The notes under the pieces were generated by a model that was not told the DNA's origin, ran no database searches, and was given only the letters and a program-made list of their open reading frames with translations. Both the position numbers and the translations under genes were made by a program. Shown here piece by piece: positions 23,271 through 34,939 of a DNA stretch of 64,000 nucleotides (position 1 is its first letter; each line of letters begins with the position of its first letter). This DNA comes from Salvator merianae (Eukaryota; Chordata; Lepidosauria; Squamata; Teiidae): the NCBI GenBank assembly GCA_003586115.2, contig QVOM02000116.1, positions 44,339,024 to 44,403,023 of the forward strand, read 5' to 3'.

Positions 23271-24472
23271 ATGTTCCTGAACATGGAAATAAACCCTATG
23301 AACCAAATAATATTTATACTGTATTGTGTTTCTACATCATATATTGTCTAATTTTGTGTTGTGACTGTAAAACAATTATTCTGTTTGAAATTCCCCTTTT
23401 GAAGCAAATACTACAGTATTCATTACAGTTATAATTACCAAAGCTGATATTTTCTTCCTCACCTGAATGACAAATCATGGAATCATCTGTGTTTCTGACA
23501 CCAGTTCCACTGCAGGTAATGCCATGCACTGCACACTGTATCTTAAAATGATAATTGCTGTTAGTTTTGTTTTCCAACCAAATGTATCAGTACATTGATA
23601 AAGTATTTTTTAAAACTTTAATTGCACCAGCTTAAATGTGTATGTCTGATAAAATATTTACTGACAGCTTAGCTGCAATGACATGCATGGTTCAATAATC
23701 ATGAGCGGCTGTGTTTTTTTAATACATATTTATAACTTTAATTTGCTGGTCAATGTTTACAAGTTAACACCATTGTATCTCATTTTGAGTTCTGCAGAGT
23801 TTCTTGATAAGCAATCATGGTATATATGTTAAATGCCTTCTTTAAAAAAAAAATGCCTTCTTTAAAAAAAAATTCTTCATGATCTCAGTGCTGACACAGA
23901 ATAAAAATTAGCATTAATTAAAATGTGTTTATCTCACAGCAGCCCATTATTTTAGATGTGACATATAAGAGAACTCACTGAAATACAAAAAGTTTGTGTT
24001 TTTCCTTCCCCCCCGCCCATAAAATTAGCCTATAAAATTAGCAATTAAGTAACTTCTAAAATAGTAGATGCCTCACTGTCATAAGCAATTCCACTCACTT
24101 CTATCAGCCTATATGGAGGCCGCTGTTCTTAGCAGATGTCTTTTATTATCTACTTTCATTCTTCATCTTCCTGTTCTTCTTTTCTGTTATGAAACCCTTT
24201 AAATGTTCAAAGAACGGGTAGCACCTCTACATTTCAGGAATTCTTCTAGAACGGCTTAACTACTGATCCTTTGTTTTGCTGGAAAATCCTATGTTGAAGG
24301 CTTGGACCCAATCCAGTATGACTATAATACACAAATACACAAAATGAAATTGGTACTGAACAGTTTAACGTACAAAAAATGAATGGAATTATGACTGCCA
24401 ACAAAATTTAAAGGGACACAGCATCCATTTCTGCAGCATCCGTCCATGATACCTGTTTCACATCCTAGTCAT
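23271..24472. other. AT-rich non-coding DNA with a 22-bp duplication
   Basis: AAATGCCTTCTTTAAAAAAA occurs twice in tandem at about 23832-23875. The rest is AT-rich with no transposon ends or genes recognised. Confidence 0.45.
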
Positions 24473-24822
24473 TTAAGCTGCGATCAGACAAGGATTTTTT
24501 CAATCACCCCTTTTAGACAACATGTCTTTTCTGTAGATGCATAAAAATGGCATTCAAACAGTAAAACGAATAAGGTTACCTCATATTTCCACATATTGCT
24601 CTTCCTTTGCCTTGAAGTTTGGCAATGCCTTCTTAACAAGTGCTAACCACTGATTAGCCAACCGCTTGCCCAGCTTTTCAGGCCCCTGATTGGTTGTTCT
24701 CTGGCAGCATTTGTTCCCATGCTGTCATTGGCTAGAGTTTCCTCCTCTATGCTTACAAAGTTCCCCACACATTGCAACCGAAAAAATAGTCTCTCTCAGT
24801 GTTATTTTACCCCATGTGAGGA

Positions 24823-26457
24823 ATGGGTGCACATTCAGATGCTTCAGGACAGGGTAAGGTGATTGTGCTTATGGGAGATTTTAACTATCCAGACATTTGT
24901 TGGGAATCCCTCTCAGGCAAAAGTCACAAGTCTAATAAGTTCTTATCCTCTCTTGCTGACAACTTCATCTACCAAAAGGTGGAGGAGAAAACAAGAGGAC
25001 TGGCTATCCTCGATCTAATTCTTACCAACAGAGAGGAAATGGTTGAGGAAATCAGAGTTTCTGGCACCTTAGGAGGCAGTGACCATGCTATCCTTAAATT
25101 CTGGATAATAAGGGAAGGAAAGCCTGAGAGGACTCAGACTTCAAAGTTGGACTTCAGACGGGCGGATTTTGATGGACTCAGAAGGAGGGTAGGAAGGATA
25201 AAATGGTTGAATGTACTAAAGGATAGAAATGTCCAAGAAGGATGGGATACTTTGCGAAATGCAATACTAGAAGCACAGTCTTTAACAATTCCTCAAAGAA
25301 AGAAGAATGGGAAGCATCTAAAGAGACCAGGGTGGATAAACCCAAAACTTAAAAACTTGCTAAAGAGGAAAAAAGAAATGTTCAAGAAATGGAAGGAGGG
25401 GTATATATCTAAAGAAGAATATAATGTAGTCTGCACAAACTGCAGGGCAAGTATCAGAAAAGCTAAAGCTAGAAATGAATTGAGGCTTGCAAGAGAGACT
25501 AAAAACAATAAAAAAGGGTTTGGGGGATATGTCAAAAGCAAAAGAAAAGTTAAAGAGGCTATAGGATGTTTACAGAGTGAAAATGGTGAATTGATAAAAA
25601 ATGATATTGAGAAGGCTGAGCTTCTGAACTCCTATTTTGTATCTGTTTTCTCTAAGAAAGATAGCGTAACAGCGACTGACCTTCGTTGTGCTAGTGAAGG
25701 AATAAGAGAATCAAAGCACATAATCGAAACAGAGAGGGTAAGGGAATACTTAGCTAATTTAAATGAATTTAAGTCTCCAGGTCCAGATGAATTACATCCT
25801 AGGGTACTGAAGGAATTAGCAGGGGTTATTGCCGAACCACTTGCTGTAATCTTTGAAAATTCATGGAGAACAGGAGAAGTCCCAGATGATTGGAGAAGGG
25901 CAAACGTTGTCCCTATCTTCAAAAAAGGGAAGAAGGCGGACCCAGGGAACTACAGGCCTGTTAGCCTGACTTCAATACCAGGAAAGATTTTTGAACAAAG
26001 TATTAAACAACATGTATGCCAGCATCTGGACGGGAATTCAGTAATTAACCATAGTCAACATGGGTTTGTAACAAACAAGTCATGTCAGACTAATCTAATT
26101 TCATTCTATGACAAAATCACTGAATGGGTTGACCAGGGAAATGCCGTAGACATAGTATATCTTGACTTCAGCAAAGCATTTGACAAAGTATCTCATACCA
26201 TCCTCATTGAAAAAATGATCAAATATGGGATTGACAAGGTAACTGTTAGGTGGGTTCATAACTGGCTTAGTGATCGTACTCAAAGAGTGGTTATAAATGG
26301 CTGCACATCCAATTGGAAGAAAGTCTCAAGCGGTGTACCCCAAGGCTCTGTGCTGGGCCCAGTTATGTTTAACATTTTTATAAATGATCTGGATGAGGGA
26401 GTTGAGGGGAAACTGATCAAATTTGCTGATGACACAAAGCTGGGGGGGGGTTGCTAA
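24823..26457 (+). pseudogene. CR1 ORF2 protein, endonuclease C-terminus and reverse transcriptase, up to a frameshift
   Basis: 544 codons are open. Residues about 17-24 read MGDFNYPD and about 86-90 read GSDHAI, the last conserved blocks of the AP-type endonuclease. Reverse transcriptase blocks follow: [13 protein letters not shown] near 318, NYRPVSLTS near 373, [13 protein letters not shown] (catalytic Asp) near 446, [10 protein letters not shown] near 504 and FADDTKLGG (catalytic Asp pair) near 534. The frame ends just past FADD because a run of nine G at 26442-26450 has one G more than the continuing frame needs. The apparent start methionine is probably host DNA or chance, since the true N-terminus is missing. 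Confidence 0.95.
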
Positions 26458-27223
26458 CACTAGAGAAGAGAGAGAGAGGATTCAAAAAGATTTAGAAAAA
26501 CTTGAACAATGGGCTGCAACTAATAGAATGGTATTTAACAAGGAAAAATGCAAGGTACTACATCTGGGCAAGAAAAATGAAAAAAACACATATAGAATGG
26601 GAGGAATCCGGCTGAGCAGCAGCACATGTGAAAAGGACCTGGGTGCCCTAGTAGATCATAGATTGAACATGAGTCAACAGTGTGAAGCAGCTGCAAAAAA
26701 GGCAAACACAATCCTGGGGTGTATTAAGAGAAGCATAGAGTCCAGATCGCGTGAAGTTATTATCCCTCTCTACTCTGCCTTGGTCAGACCTCATCTGGAG
26801 TACTGTGTCCAGTTCTGGGCACCCCAGTTTAAAAAAGACACTTACAAACTGGAGCAGGTTCAAAGGAGAGCTACCAAGATGGTGAATGGTCTACAAACCA
26901 TGTCCTATGAGGAACGGTTAAAGGAACTAGGAATGTTTAGCCTACAAAAAAGAAGACTGAGAGGGGACATGATAGCTGTCTACAAATACCTAAAGGGCTG
27001 TCACAGTGCAGAAGGATCAGACCTGTTCTCACTTGCACAAGGAAGGACTAGAAGCAACGGGATGAAACTGCAGGGGAAAAGATTCAGATTAGATGTTAGA
27101 AAAATTTTTATGACAGTAAGGACGATCAACCAGTGGAATAGGTTGCCGCAGGAGGTGGTGAGTTCCCCTTCGATGGAGGTCTTCAAGCGGAGACTGGATG
27201 GCCATTTATCGGGGATGGTTTAG
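26423..27223 (+). pseudogene. CR1 ORF2 protein, C-terminal part after the frameshift
   Basis: 266 codons overlap the preceding frame and continue the same protein in the next frame: the thumb/C-terminal region with YSALVRPHLEYCVQFWAP near residue 117, LEQVQRRATKM near 143 and RLRGDMIAVYKYLKG near 178. It ends at a natural stop at 27223, about 85 bp before the repeat tail. The whole ORF2 remainder would be open if the G run were one base shorter, so the break is recent, or possibly a sequencing error. Confidence 0.93.
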
Positions 27224-27279
27224 GTAATCCTGCATTGAGCAGGGGGTTGGACTTGATGATCCAGGAGGTCCCTTCCAAC

Positions 27280-27310
27280 TCTATGTTTCTATGTTTCTAT
27301 GTTTCTATGT
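27280..27310 (+). repeat. CR1 3' octamer repeat (TTTCTATG)n
   Basis: About three to four TTTCTATG units end the CR1 copy, equivalent to the short direct repeats at the 3' end of vertebrate CR1 elements. Confidence 0.9.
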
Positions 27311-27370
27311 CTGCCCTTACAGCCTCAAATTCACCCAGAAGGTGTCTCATTACACCTGATCATACCTTTA

Positions 27371-28440
27371 GAATATCCTGGACTATGTGGTAGTGTTCAG
27401 TAAGGTTGAAGGAAGCAGAAGAAGACAGCAGACAATATCAGAGGATGGAATGAAAGAGATTCTTGGGAAAACTACTTATTAAAAACAGGTGAAGACAGCA
27501 AGCAGTTCCATACACAATCACTAGGAGTTGAACCCTACTCAGTGGCACCAAAAAGAAATCATATTGGTCAGTTTCCTAAGGAACCATCTTAAGAACATGA
27601 TTTGGTAGCATAGCTTCACCATCAGATTTTGCACCACTGGCTCACACCTTGCTATATTAAAAATGGGAAGATTTTTTTTTTAAAAAAAACTCTCAACTAA
27701 CCAAATCCTTCTGGTTTTCTGCCCTGACTTAACACAGCAACTACCTTTGACCTCAGGACTTTGTGAACAGTATAGCCAAACAAGCTTTGAATTATTGCCG
27801 TGGCACAACATAACAGTTCCATTTCTATGACCCCTGGTGCCTGGCAAAATACAGTAGAACAATAATTGTCAATCCTTCCTGTACAATGTGTAACATTTGA
27901 CAGAGGTCAGCATTAGCTACATGACCTTTGGCTGGTACTCAAAGAGGTAATATCTCTTCTCCAGTTCAGTTGATAAAATGTTAAATAGAATCAATGTTGG
28001 CCATGCTTTTGTGGCACTGGAGACAAAACCAATTTTTTACACTAAAGCATGCCTTTTAACAGACAGAAAATAGCTTTGGTGACAGCCTTCCTCCAACTAG
28101 CTTGGTAAATATATTATTTCAAATGTCAAAAATTTAATTTTCTCAAGAAAAGTGGTGTAATTCTTATTTCCAATCTGTGGAATGGCATGATTAATATCAT
28201 GAAGCTCAGCTGTATTACAGGGAGCTGAATGCATCTTGCAAGAGGTGTTTAAAAAGGACAAAGTTGCGACTCGCAAAGAGTCCAGGTCTATGTGTGATCA
28301 GCTTTCCACAGTAAATGCTATTCCTTTGCTACTTATCCCACATGCTGTGGGGTTCTGCTCACCTGAAGGCACATCCATAACCCTAGCATTTAATTGACAA
28401 ACCACTGTGAGAGCTACTAGCAGTGGGAATAATTTTTCAT
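27371..28440. other. non-coding, nothing recognised
   Basis: Mixed sequence without motifs. Confidence 0.4.
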
Positions 28441-29282
28441 AGGCTGCATCCACATGGGTGTCCCTTCAGGAGCTCTGTGGGCATGTCATTCAAATTTGCC
28501 AGCCCCGGAGCTCTCTGAGGTCAGCTTCAGGAGCGACTTACCCATAACCAGGATAAAGTACTCATTTGTAGTGGTTTTGGGGCTGTTGTGCTGTGTTCTA
28601 TAGTTCTTCTGAGAACCTAAGCTTTTAGACATAGCTATGATGTCCATCTTCAGAGGATCTGACTTCTGGAAGAGTCAAAAACAACTGATGGCAAACTGGA
28701 TCTTGTCACCCTTCTTATAGATGTACTCTTGGAGGAGGTTGCAGCAACTCAGTCACTCACCCCCACCCCACCCCCATGTGGAAGCACCAAGAAAGAAGGA
28801 GCACCTCAGCAGGGTGCAATTTCTACAGAGAGATGATCCTGATATACAAGAAAAATGCCCAAAATTTGACCATTTTGCTGTTGGAGGTCCCACCTGCTTG
28901 AAAACATTATAGCTATGAAAGGACACCTTGCAGCGGTGTCCTGGGAACCACATTGAGGCAAATTCCATGTGCCCACGGTGGCTCTCATTTCCGGGATGGC
29001 GCACACACACACCCTAGCAGTCAACCCAAATGGGTCTCATATGGGTGGTACCATAGTTTCTCTGTCGAGTTCTCTGTAACAGAGAGAAATACTGAGTGGC
29101 AAATGAAATAAGCATGATTCAATGAAGGCAAAATTCTATACAGTTGTATCTGTTCTGATTACTCCATGAAAGGATTAAAATAATATGTGGCATGGTCCTT
29201 GAGCTTAAAAACAGTTGAATCAGGCCAGGAACCGCTTTTCCCAGTTTTCTACTAGATACCTATGGAGGGTGACAAGCTGGAA
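28441..29282. other. unassigned, possible H-F-like left end
   Basis: AGGCTGCATCCACATGGG at 28443 is an H-F-type left end, but I found no matching inverted right end. A GC-richer patch from about 28720 to 29010 holds overlapping frames on both strands without motifs. No function assigned. Confidence 0.35.
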
Positions 29283-29420
29283 GAGCCAGGGTAGTTTAGT
29301 GGTTAGAATGCTAGGCTAGAATCTAGAAATTCCTGAATTCAAATCCCCAGGAAACTCTGAACAGATAAAACAAAGATGGCATAAAACAATTTAAAATTTA
29401 AGGTAAAAAATAAATAAATC
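29283..29420 (+). mobile_element. tRNA-derived SINE, 5' head
   Basis: GTAGTTTAGTGGTTAGAATG resembles a polymerase III A box in tRNA context, and GAATTCAAATCCCC about 35 bp later resembles a B box. The tRNA fold is not intact, so this is a SINE head rather than a tRNA gene. The A-rich stretch ending in AAATAAATAAATC near 29407-29420 may be its tail. Confidence 0.6.
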
Positions 29421-29795
29421 AGTAGCATAGATGGGAGAAACAAAGTTTTTTTCCACATTCCTTGATATAGCAGACCACAGAGCAACCTAGAACAGGCCAA
29501 GGGGCTGCCACCTTCACAATAGTGCAGATTAGCACAAGACCTGCTCCCTTGGTACTGCCTGTCTGCTCTGGATTAGGCTGTGGACTGGGATAGGATGCAA
29601 AAGGCCTAGGTGAAGAAGTTGGCACAAGGTGTAGTTCCACTGGGAGGCTGTGTCTCTTTTGAAAGCCATTCTGAACTCAGCTTCTCCTACCATTTCTCTA
29701 GAGTCTCTTTCTGCTTTACAGGTTGAAGAATTTAATTCTCTGTACAGTTATAACCTTATCTTATAAGACTTCCTCCCACAATCCAGAAACCCAAT
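29421..29795. other. non-coding, upstream of a pseudogene
   Basis: Mixed sequence. TTTCTGCTTTACAG near 29708-29721 looks like a splice acceptor, but no matching exon is confirmed. Confidence 0.35.
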
Positions 29796-30995
29796 AAGTT
29801 CAGCATAGTGGAAGAAGTAGCCGGATTCCTGGCGAGCACAGATGGAGAACTACTAAGACTCCTAGAGAACATCGTCATGCAACCAGAGGAAGAATCTAGA
29901 CAAACTCTCCTGAAGGGACTGACTTATACGATCCAGCACTTATTGACACTTGGTTTGTTGGGTACATAAACATGGAAGCTTTGTCACACATCTGGGACCA
30001 GGTCATTCTTGGACTGGATCAGCTGTTTTCCGACTGCCTCCCTTTGCTTGCCTCTGTTTTTGCCCCCTGCCCTTTGATCAGCTGCTAAAATGTCATAACT
30101 TCGCAGAACTAGAAACCACTTTGAAAATTCAAAGAACCTTCTTGACCATACAAGTATTTCAAGACATGATGGAGAGATACTTCTTTGACTCACTCTACAG
30201 TTAGTTGCAAGAAGGAAGCAAAGAACTCCCCCAAGCCACAATCCCACCCAAACATTTCCTATGAAGCTACAATGACTTTCAAACAGTTGCATTGCAAATA
30301 CAAATGCAGAAGACAAGAGGATCATGAGTTGCTGGGAAAGCAACCATTTCAAAAGGAAGAACAGAGGAAACACTGGAACAGCCACTTCCTGAAGCTTTTA
30401 GAAGACATCAGGAGAAAATTTGAAATTCAAAAGACTCACCTAGAAGAGCAATTGTTGCAAGAGCGGCAACTGCGTTATGAAATGCAGGCACAGGCAGTAG
30501 AAAGATAAGCATTCTCCAGCCTGAGATCAAAAAGTGTGGTGACTAGAAGTTGCCACCTCCCCAAAGCATTCCTAACATCTCACGTTCCCTACAGTCCCAG
30601 GCACCTTCTATGACTTTACAAGCTAATACTTGACTGTCAGAAAGAATGGGCCAAGAAGACAAACACATCACCAACACCCAAAAAGGAGTTGGAATCTTTG
30701 GCCTTCCGAGGCAGAACGGTACATGGTTCAAGTGTAGAAGAAGAAGGATGTTTGAATGCAGCCACAACAGAGCATGTTTGGGACTATAAGCAAGTCTACA
30801 AGATTGCCAAGATAGACATGTATGGCTATAAGAGCAGTGAAGAAGAAATAGAAGCAATTCCAGAAGTCAGAAGGAAAAAAGTAAAGGAGAAATTAGAGAT
30901 ACAGGCAGAAGTGAATTACATGGCAGTCTGCTTTACAGGAATATGATGGGTTTCAGGACTATGTCATCGAAGCAAGAAAAAATAAGGGCCTATAA
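29796..30995 (+). pseudogene. decayed protein-coding stretch, origin unrecognised (probable retropseudogene)
   Basis: Successive same-strand segments give protein-like sequence but shift frame several times: 29796-29966 (KFSIVEEVAGFLAST...), 29972-30085 (MEALSHIWDQVILGLDQLF...), about 30100-30202 (FAELETTLKIQRTFL...), 30185-30508 (ending with a Glu/Gln/Arg-rich coiled-coil-like stretch, ILLEQ-type heptads around EEQLLQERQLRYEMQAQ), 30689-30943 (acidic/basic, SSEEEIEAIPEVRRKKVKEK) and 30942-30995 (DGFQDYVIEARKNKGL, then stop). The run has no introns that I can see. I do not recognise the parent protein; a cytoskeletal or germ-cell coiled-coil protein is only a guess. The order of segments is inferred. 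Confidence 0.5.
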
Positions 30996-31594
30996 AATAT
31001 TCTGCTTCTGCACTGGTTTGTCAACTACACTAGGTTTTATTTTCAGAAAGATAATAGAGCATCTAAGGCTACAAGTTAAGCAGTAAGATCCTACTGGCAT
31101 TGAGTTCAGATTGCCACACATCCATATCACCTTCCCATGCAATGCCAGTCCCAACTCTCAAAAAACCTGTTGCAATGCAATCCTGGAAAATCCAGCAATA
31201 ATGGTAGGTTTCCCAGAATAGTTTCACTTAACTGCCTATCTGGTGAGGTCCATCCAGCAGTAGCTCACTGGGCATTTCCAGAAACTTGCCACGCACATTA
31301 AAAAAAAAATGCCAGGTTTTTTTTGCCAATGAGTATGCCAATGAGTATGCCAATGAGATGAATTTCCCTGCAAGCATCCTTAGTGACTTTGGGAAGCATA
31401 CAGTGTCAGGGGACTCAAACTAGGGATTCCAGCATTAGTGCTCAAGCGCTTTGATGGTGCTGGCCTGATCTTTGTGACACCCATCAAAGCTAAACTAGCT
31501 CGGGAAACAAAATGAGTGGGGAGGCAACCGGAACACAGCTGAACTCATTGCTGCTTCAACTTTGGTTCAACTGAGCAACTTGTTTAGTTTAGCC
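30996..31594. other. non-coding, with a 12-bp triplicate
   Basis: TGCCAATGAGTA is repeated almost three times in tandem at about 31324-31358. Otherwise nothing recognised. Confidence 0.5.
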
Positions 31595-32095
31595 ATAAAG
31601 GTAGCATTTGCACTGCAGGCCAGCAGCCCACAAGGAATGCCTCATCTGCATTGCAGGCCTGTCCACCAGGAGGTCATGCCTCCAATGTAATGCCACATCC
31701 ACACGGGGAGAGGCTTTGGAGCAGATCCTGGTTTGAAAATGGCACCAGAGCCCACTGCCACAGGAGACTGCTTCAAAGAGATCTCCTAAGCATTCCATGC
31801 AGTAAACTGATCCAGCCATTTGCATGCAGATGTCTGGTCTGGTTTGCTGTGGTCTGGCCTGGCCCAGTCTGGAGCCCAGTGCCATTTCACCAGACTCCTG
31901 GAATTGGGCCATTTCTGGGCACCTGGTGAGAAAGCCCTGAAGCAGAAACTGGGCCAGGTCAGGCCACCGCAAGGTGGAAGGCCCATGGCATGTGCTGCAG
32001 GCTGACACTCCAGTCTTGGCCTGGATTGTTCAATCTGAGCCAAGACTGGCTCTGCATGATGCACACCAATGCATGCCATGCAGAAGTAGCTAAAG
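31595..32095. mobile_element. possible Harbinger-like DNA element
   Basis: The left edge GGTAGCATTTGCACTGCAGG and the inverted right edge TTAGCTACTTCTGCATGGCA resemble each other and the H-family end style. The interior is GC-richer than its surroundings and rich in CTGG/CCAG words. Frames of up to 139 codons on both strands overlap and have no motif. Tentative. Confidence 0.35.
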
Positions 32096-32818
32096 ACTAT
32101 GCTAATCTTGACCTCGTACCTGCCTCTGCTGCTCCTTCAGATCCTTTACTTTTATTCCAGACTTAGGTTAAGCCTCACTAAAATTATGTATTGTTCTGCT
32201 TACAAATCAAACCATTTATTACAATGAAAGTGACCAATAAACTATAAGATCACATGTCCCGTCCCGTTCCCCCCCCCCCGATATTTACTATACTGTATGG
32301 TACGATAAGATACTTTGAGCCTTGTTGGATCCATTTAATTAATACATGACATTTGAGCAGAGAGGGGAGTGCATTTGCTCCCTCTTAATATTGACTGCTT
32401 TGAAAAAGAGACTAGAAAATGAAATATAGGCCATTGAGTGGGTGGCTGATCGTCTGCTTGTTTTCACAATGAAGTCTGCTTTAGTTTTCATTGTTTTATC
32501 CCAGTAATGGAGATCATCAGGAACAGCTGAGAAAGCCAGCCTTGGGGATTTGTCCTTAATGGATTCTGGAAATGACTCCCCTTATAGTTTAACAGGGCAG
32601 AACCACACATTATGAAGAAAACACAGGGGTTCCAAACCTGAGCTTTCCTCATTAGACAAAGGGGTCAGGGAAAGGCATTCACAATTTCAAGAAGAAAGGG
32701 TTCCTTAACCCCCTCCTCATTTCACCTCCTTGAAATATCTGTCTGACTCCTGTCACTGTTAACTGCTTCTTACTTTCAAATATGTACATATCCTTCCTTC
32801 AGCCAGACCTGAAACTAG
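32096..32818. other. non-coding with a C run
   Basis: A run of about ten C lies at 32270-32279. No gene or repeat recognised otherwise. Confidence 0.4.
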
Positions 32819-32939
32819 AACCCTTTCTTTCATTGGACCTTATTCTGGATTATATCTTGGAGTAGTCTGCACCAGCATGTGAGTGGCAGGTCCCTATTCT
32901 GGGATATAATCTGGAATAAGGTTCAGTGGAGAAAAGGCC
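32819..32939. mobile_element. H-D element, about 121 bp
   Basis: Arms GGACCTTATTCTGGATTATA and, inverted, GAACCTTATTCCAGATTATA lie near the two ends, with CCCTTTCTTTCATT and its inverted counterpart GGCCTTTTCTCCACT outside them. Related pieces are at 36044-36110 and, split, at 36688-37303. Non-coding MITE. Confidence 0.7.
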
Positions 32940-33224
32940 TAGAACTGTGCCTATTAAAATAGGAAGAGATTTTAGGGGGCGAGTACATCTACAACTGTTC
33001 ACAGGGGACAGTTGGTAGATACATGAAAAGTTAAACACCCCTTCTTTTCCCTTTCCCAATTCAATGCAGGCTTTCAAAAGGTTCCCACTCCACTCCCTTG
33101 TACATGCATTACCCTGAAGTCAAGTTCACATGGTTTTCTTTACAACTATAAAGAAGTGGTTTAACTTTCTTCCTGGATGTTTTCTAACTTCCCAGACTCA
33201 CTTAAGGCAGTGGAGTTTCCTCAT
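32940..33224. other. non-coding spacer
   Basis: No feature recognised. Confidence 0.4.
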
Positions 33225-33440
33225 GGACCTCATTCAAGCACTAACAAGATTTGACCTTGCTTAGCTTCTCAAGATCAGTCACGGCTGGTTTGGTGCTGTC
33301 AACACATGTATTTAAGCTTTGGGATGGTGGTTGTGGGAGTTCTGGCCACCTATGTATTTAGTGAGTTAATCTGTTTTTATTGTAGTAACCTGTCCTGAGA
33401 CTTTTGGGTATAGATGAGATAAAATTAAATATAAATAAGT
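33225..33440. mobile_element. 5S rRNA-derived SINE with L2-type tail
   Basis: CTTGCTTAGCTTCTCAAGAT followed by CAG is close to the reverse complement of the conserved 5S rRNA segment around GAAGCTAAGCAGG. The far end, ACCTGTCCTGAGACTTTTGG then AAATATAAATAAG, is the L2-type tail. The combination points to a 5S-derived SINE, not a 5S gene: only a short internal 5S segment is preserved. Confidence 0.6.
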
Positions 33441-34936
33441 ATGTTTGCTGAGGAAAAGGGTGGTCCGATACTGATTTCCTATTCTAGTTTGGAGGGCTAG
33501 TCTAGCCGCAATGACAGACTATTCGTTATTATAAATGAAAAACATGTTGTTCCGGTACTGAGCATGAAAGATGATGAAAAGAGATGGGAAGTTGCATGCA
33601 CATTTAAGGACTCATTGATACTGATTTTCTGTTTGATGATGATCACACAAATGCCATGCAAAGCTCCCAATATGTGAAGCTGATGGAACATCCTCAACCC
33701 CCCGCCCCAGTTTGTCTTTGTCAGAACCTCTTTGCTCTCACATTTGCATAAACTGCATTCCTCCCTCCCAGCTCAGCATTATTCAGCACATGTTGCACAA
33801 CATGGGCTAAGGAGAAGCATTACCAAAGGTTCTATGAAAGCAGTAAGTGCAAACGACTTGCTACATATGTCACATCATAGTGTGTTTAAAGGGTAGATTT
33901 GTGCAATGTAGCTCCAAAGGAAAGCCTTTTTGCATTTTAGGAGATTCTGCAGAAAATTCTGACATATATTTTTAGAAATACCTGGGGAGGGGGGCATGTT
34001 TTGTCCATCCGAGTGCTAGATCATGCATGAATTTCATTATGCAGTTTGACCAGCTACAGCTCCACCCAGGATAATTTTGTAGGTATGTTATCTATACCAC
34101 TGCTTGGAGCAGCTTCCACCAGCCACCAAATTGGATCAACTCCTCCCAGCATAGCTGTACTGGATGGCTTAAATCCTATACATCTTGTCAGCATCAGGGC
34201 CTGATGCACAGATAGTAGAACATGGGGCTAAACCCCTGCTTCCTGTTGTCCTTTGATCTCCATGTTACAAGCTCCAAAACAAGTTTAATTCTGCAACAGA
34301 TCAAAGTCCAGTTTGCCAAGGTGTATGGAACTCAAAGGCTAGCAAATCACCATATAGCTCCTCCCCTCTGCTCCACCCACTGGCCATTTCTGACTGTTGA
34401 AAGCCAAGTCAGCTGAAGGTCTTCGGCAAAGGTAAGCCTAGAAAACAAGCTAGTCTCAGGCCATGTCTCTGCTTACTATTCCCATGTGCTCCCGTGGGTC
34501 AAAGAAGATGCTCGCTGCTGCCCTATCTCCATCTTTTGTGGCAGTGGATGCCTCTTTCCAGCACAATCACTAGCAAAGAAGGCTTATTTGCAGGATAGGT
34601 TCTCCCGCTCTGCTGGAGAGGACATCATTCTGCGGTGCCTCCTCACTCCAAAGTGAGCAGGGCATGTCCTTTCTGTAGCCTTTTCTCAATCCACAAAGCC
34701 TCCACCCAGAAGTGGAGGTGTGGCCTCTGAGAACAGGCACTGGCCTCCTCTGTGTTAAACATGGGTATTTTCAATGGCATTCATCATTATTGTTAATATT
34801 GCTAGCTTGTGCTATCAGAATACAGTACTTGGGTCTGTTTGTGAGCTGTGCCAACATTCTGCTTCTAATGACCCCAATGAAAACAGCTCCTGCAACCAAT
34901 GGATTACCTCACCAGTTCCAGTAAAATGATGGAAAA
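33441..34936. other. non-coding, nothing recognised
   Basis: Mixed sequence with random short frames. No repeat ends recognised. Confidence 0.4.
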
Positions 34937-34939
34937 TAA

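Larger units (their letters stand above)
24823..27310 (+). mobile_element. CR1 LINE, 5'-truncated, young, one frameshift
   Basis: A CR1-type non-LTR retrotransposon. It starts inside the endonuclease domain (the exact left junction is near 24835) and keeps the end of that domain, the full reverse transcriptase and the 3' end. The 3' untranslated part ends GGTCCCTTCCAACTCTATG followed by TTTCTATG repeats, the usual CR1 octamer-type tail. The copy is nearly open throughout, unlike other LINE pieces here. The 5' truncation is normal for CR1 and means it cannot retrotranspose by itself. Confidence 0.95.
24476..27367. mobile_element. H-E element split by a CR1 insertion
   Basis: The left end AGCTGCGATCAGAC at 24476 and the inverted right end AGGTATGATCAGGTG ending at 27367 match the termini of the intact H-E copy at 45099-45519. 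Exact TTA direct repeats (24473-24475 and 27368-27370) lie outside. The H-E portion is about 24476-24835 plus about 27311-27367; the DNA between is a CR1 element. The CR1 therefore inserted after the H-E. Confidence 0.7.

Noticed and set aside
29708..29721. Splice acceptor upstream of the pseudogene
   Set aside because: A pyrimidine tract ending in CAG is common by chance; no exon is confirmed behind it.
31589..32079. Frames of up to 139 codons on both strands
   Set aside because: GC-richer, probably a DNA element; several overlapping frames argue for chance openness.
33241..33300. 5S rRNA gene
   Set aside because: Only a short internal segment resembles 5S and an L2-type tail follows.
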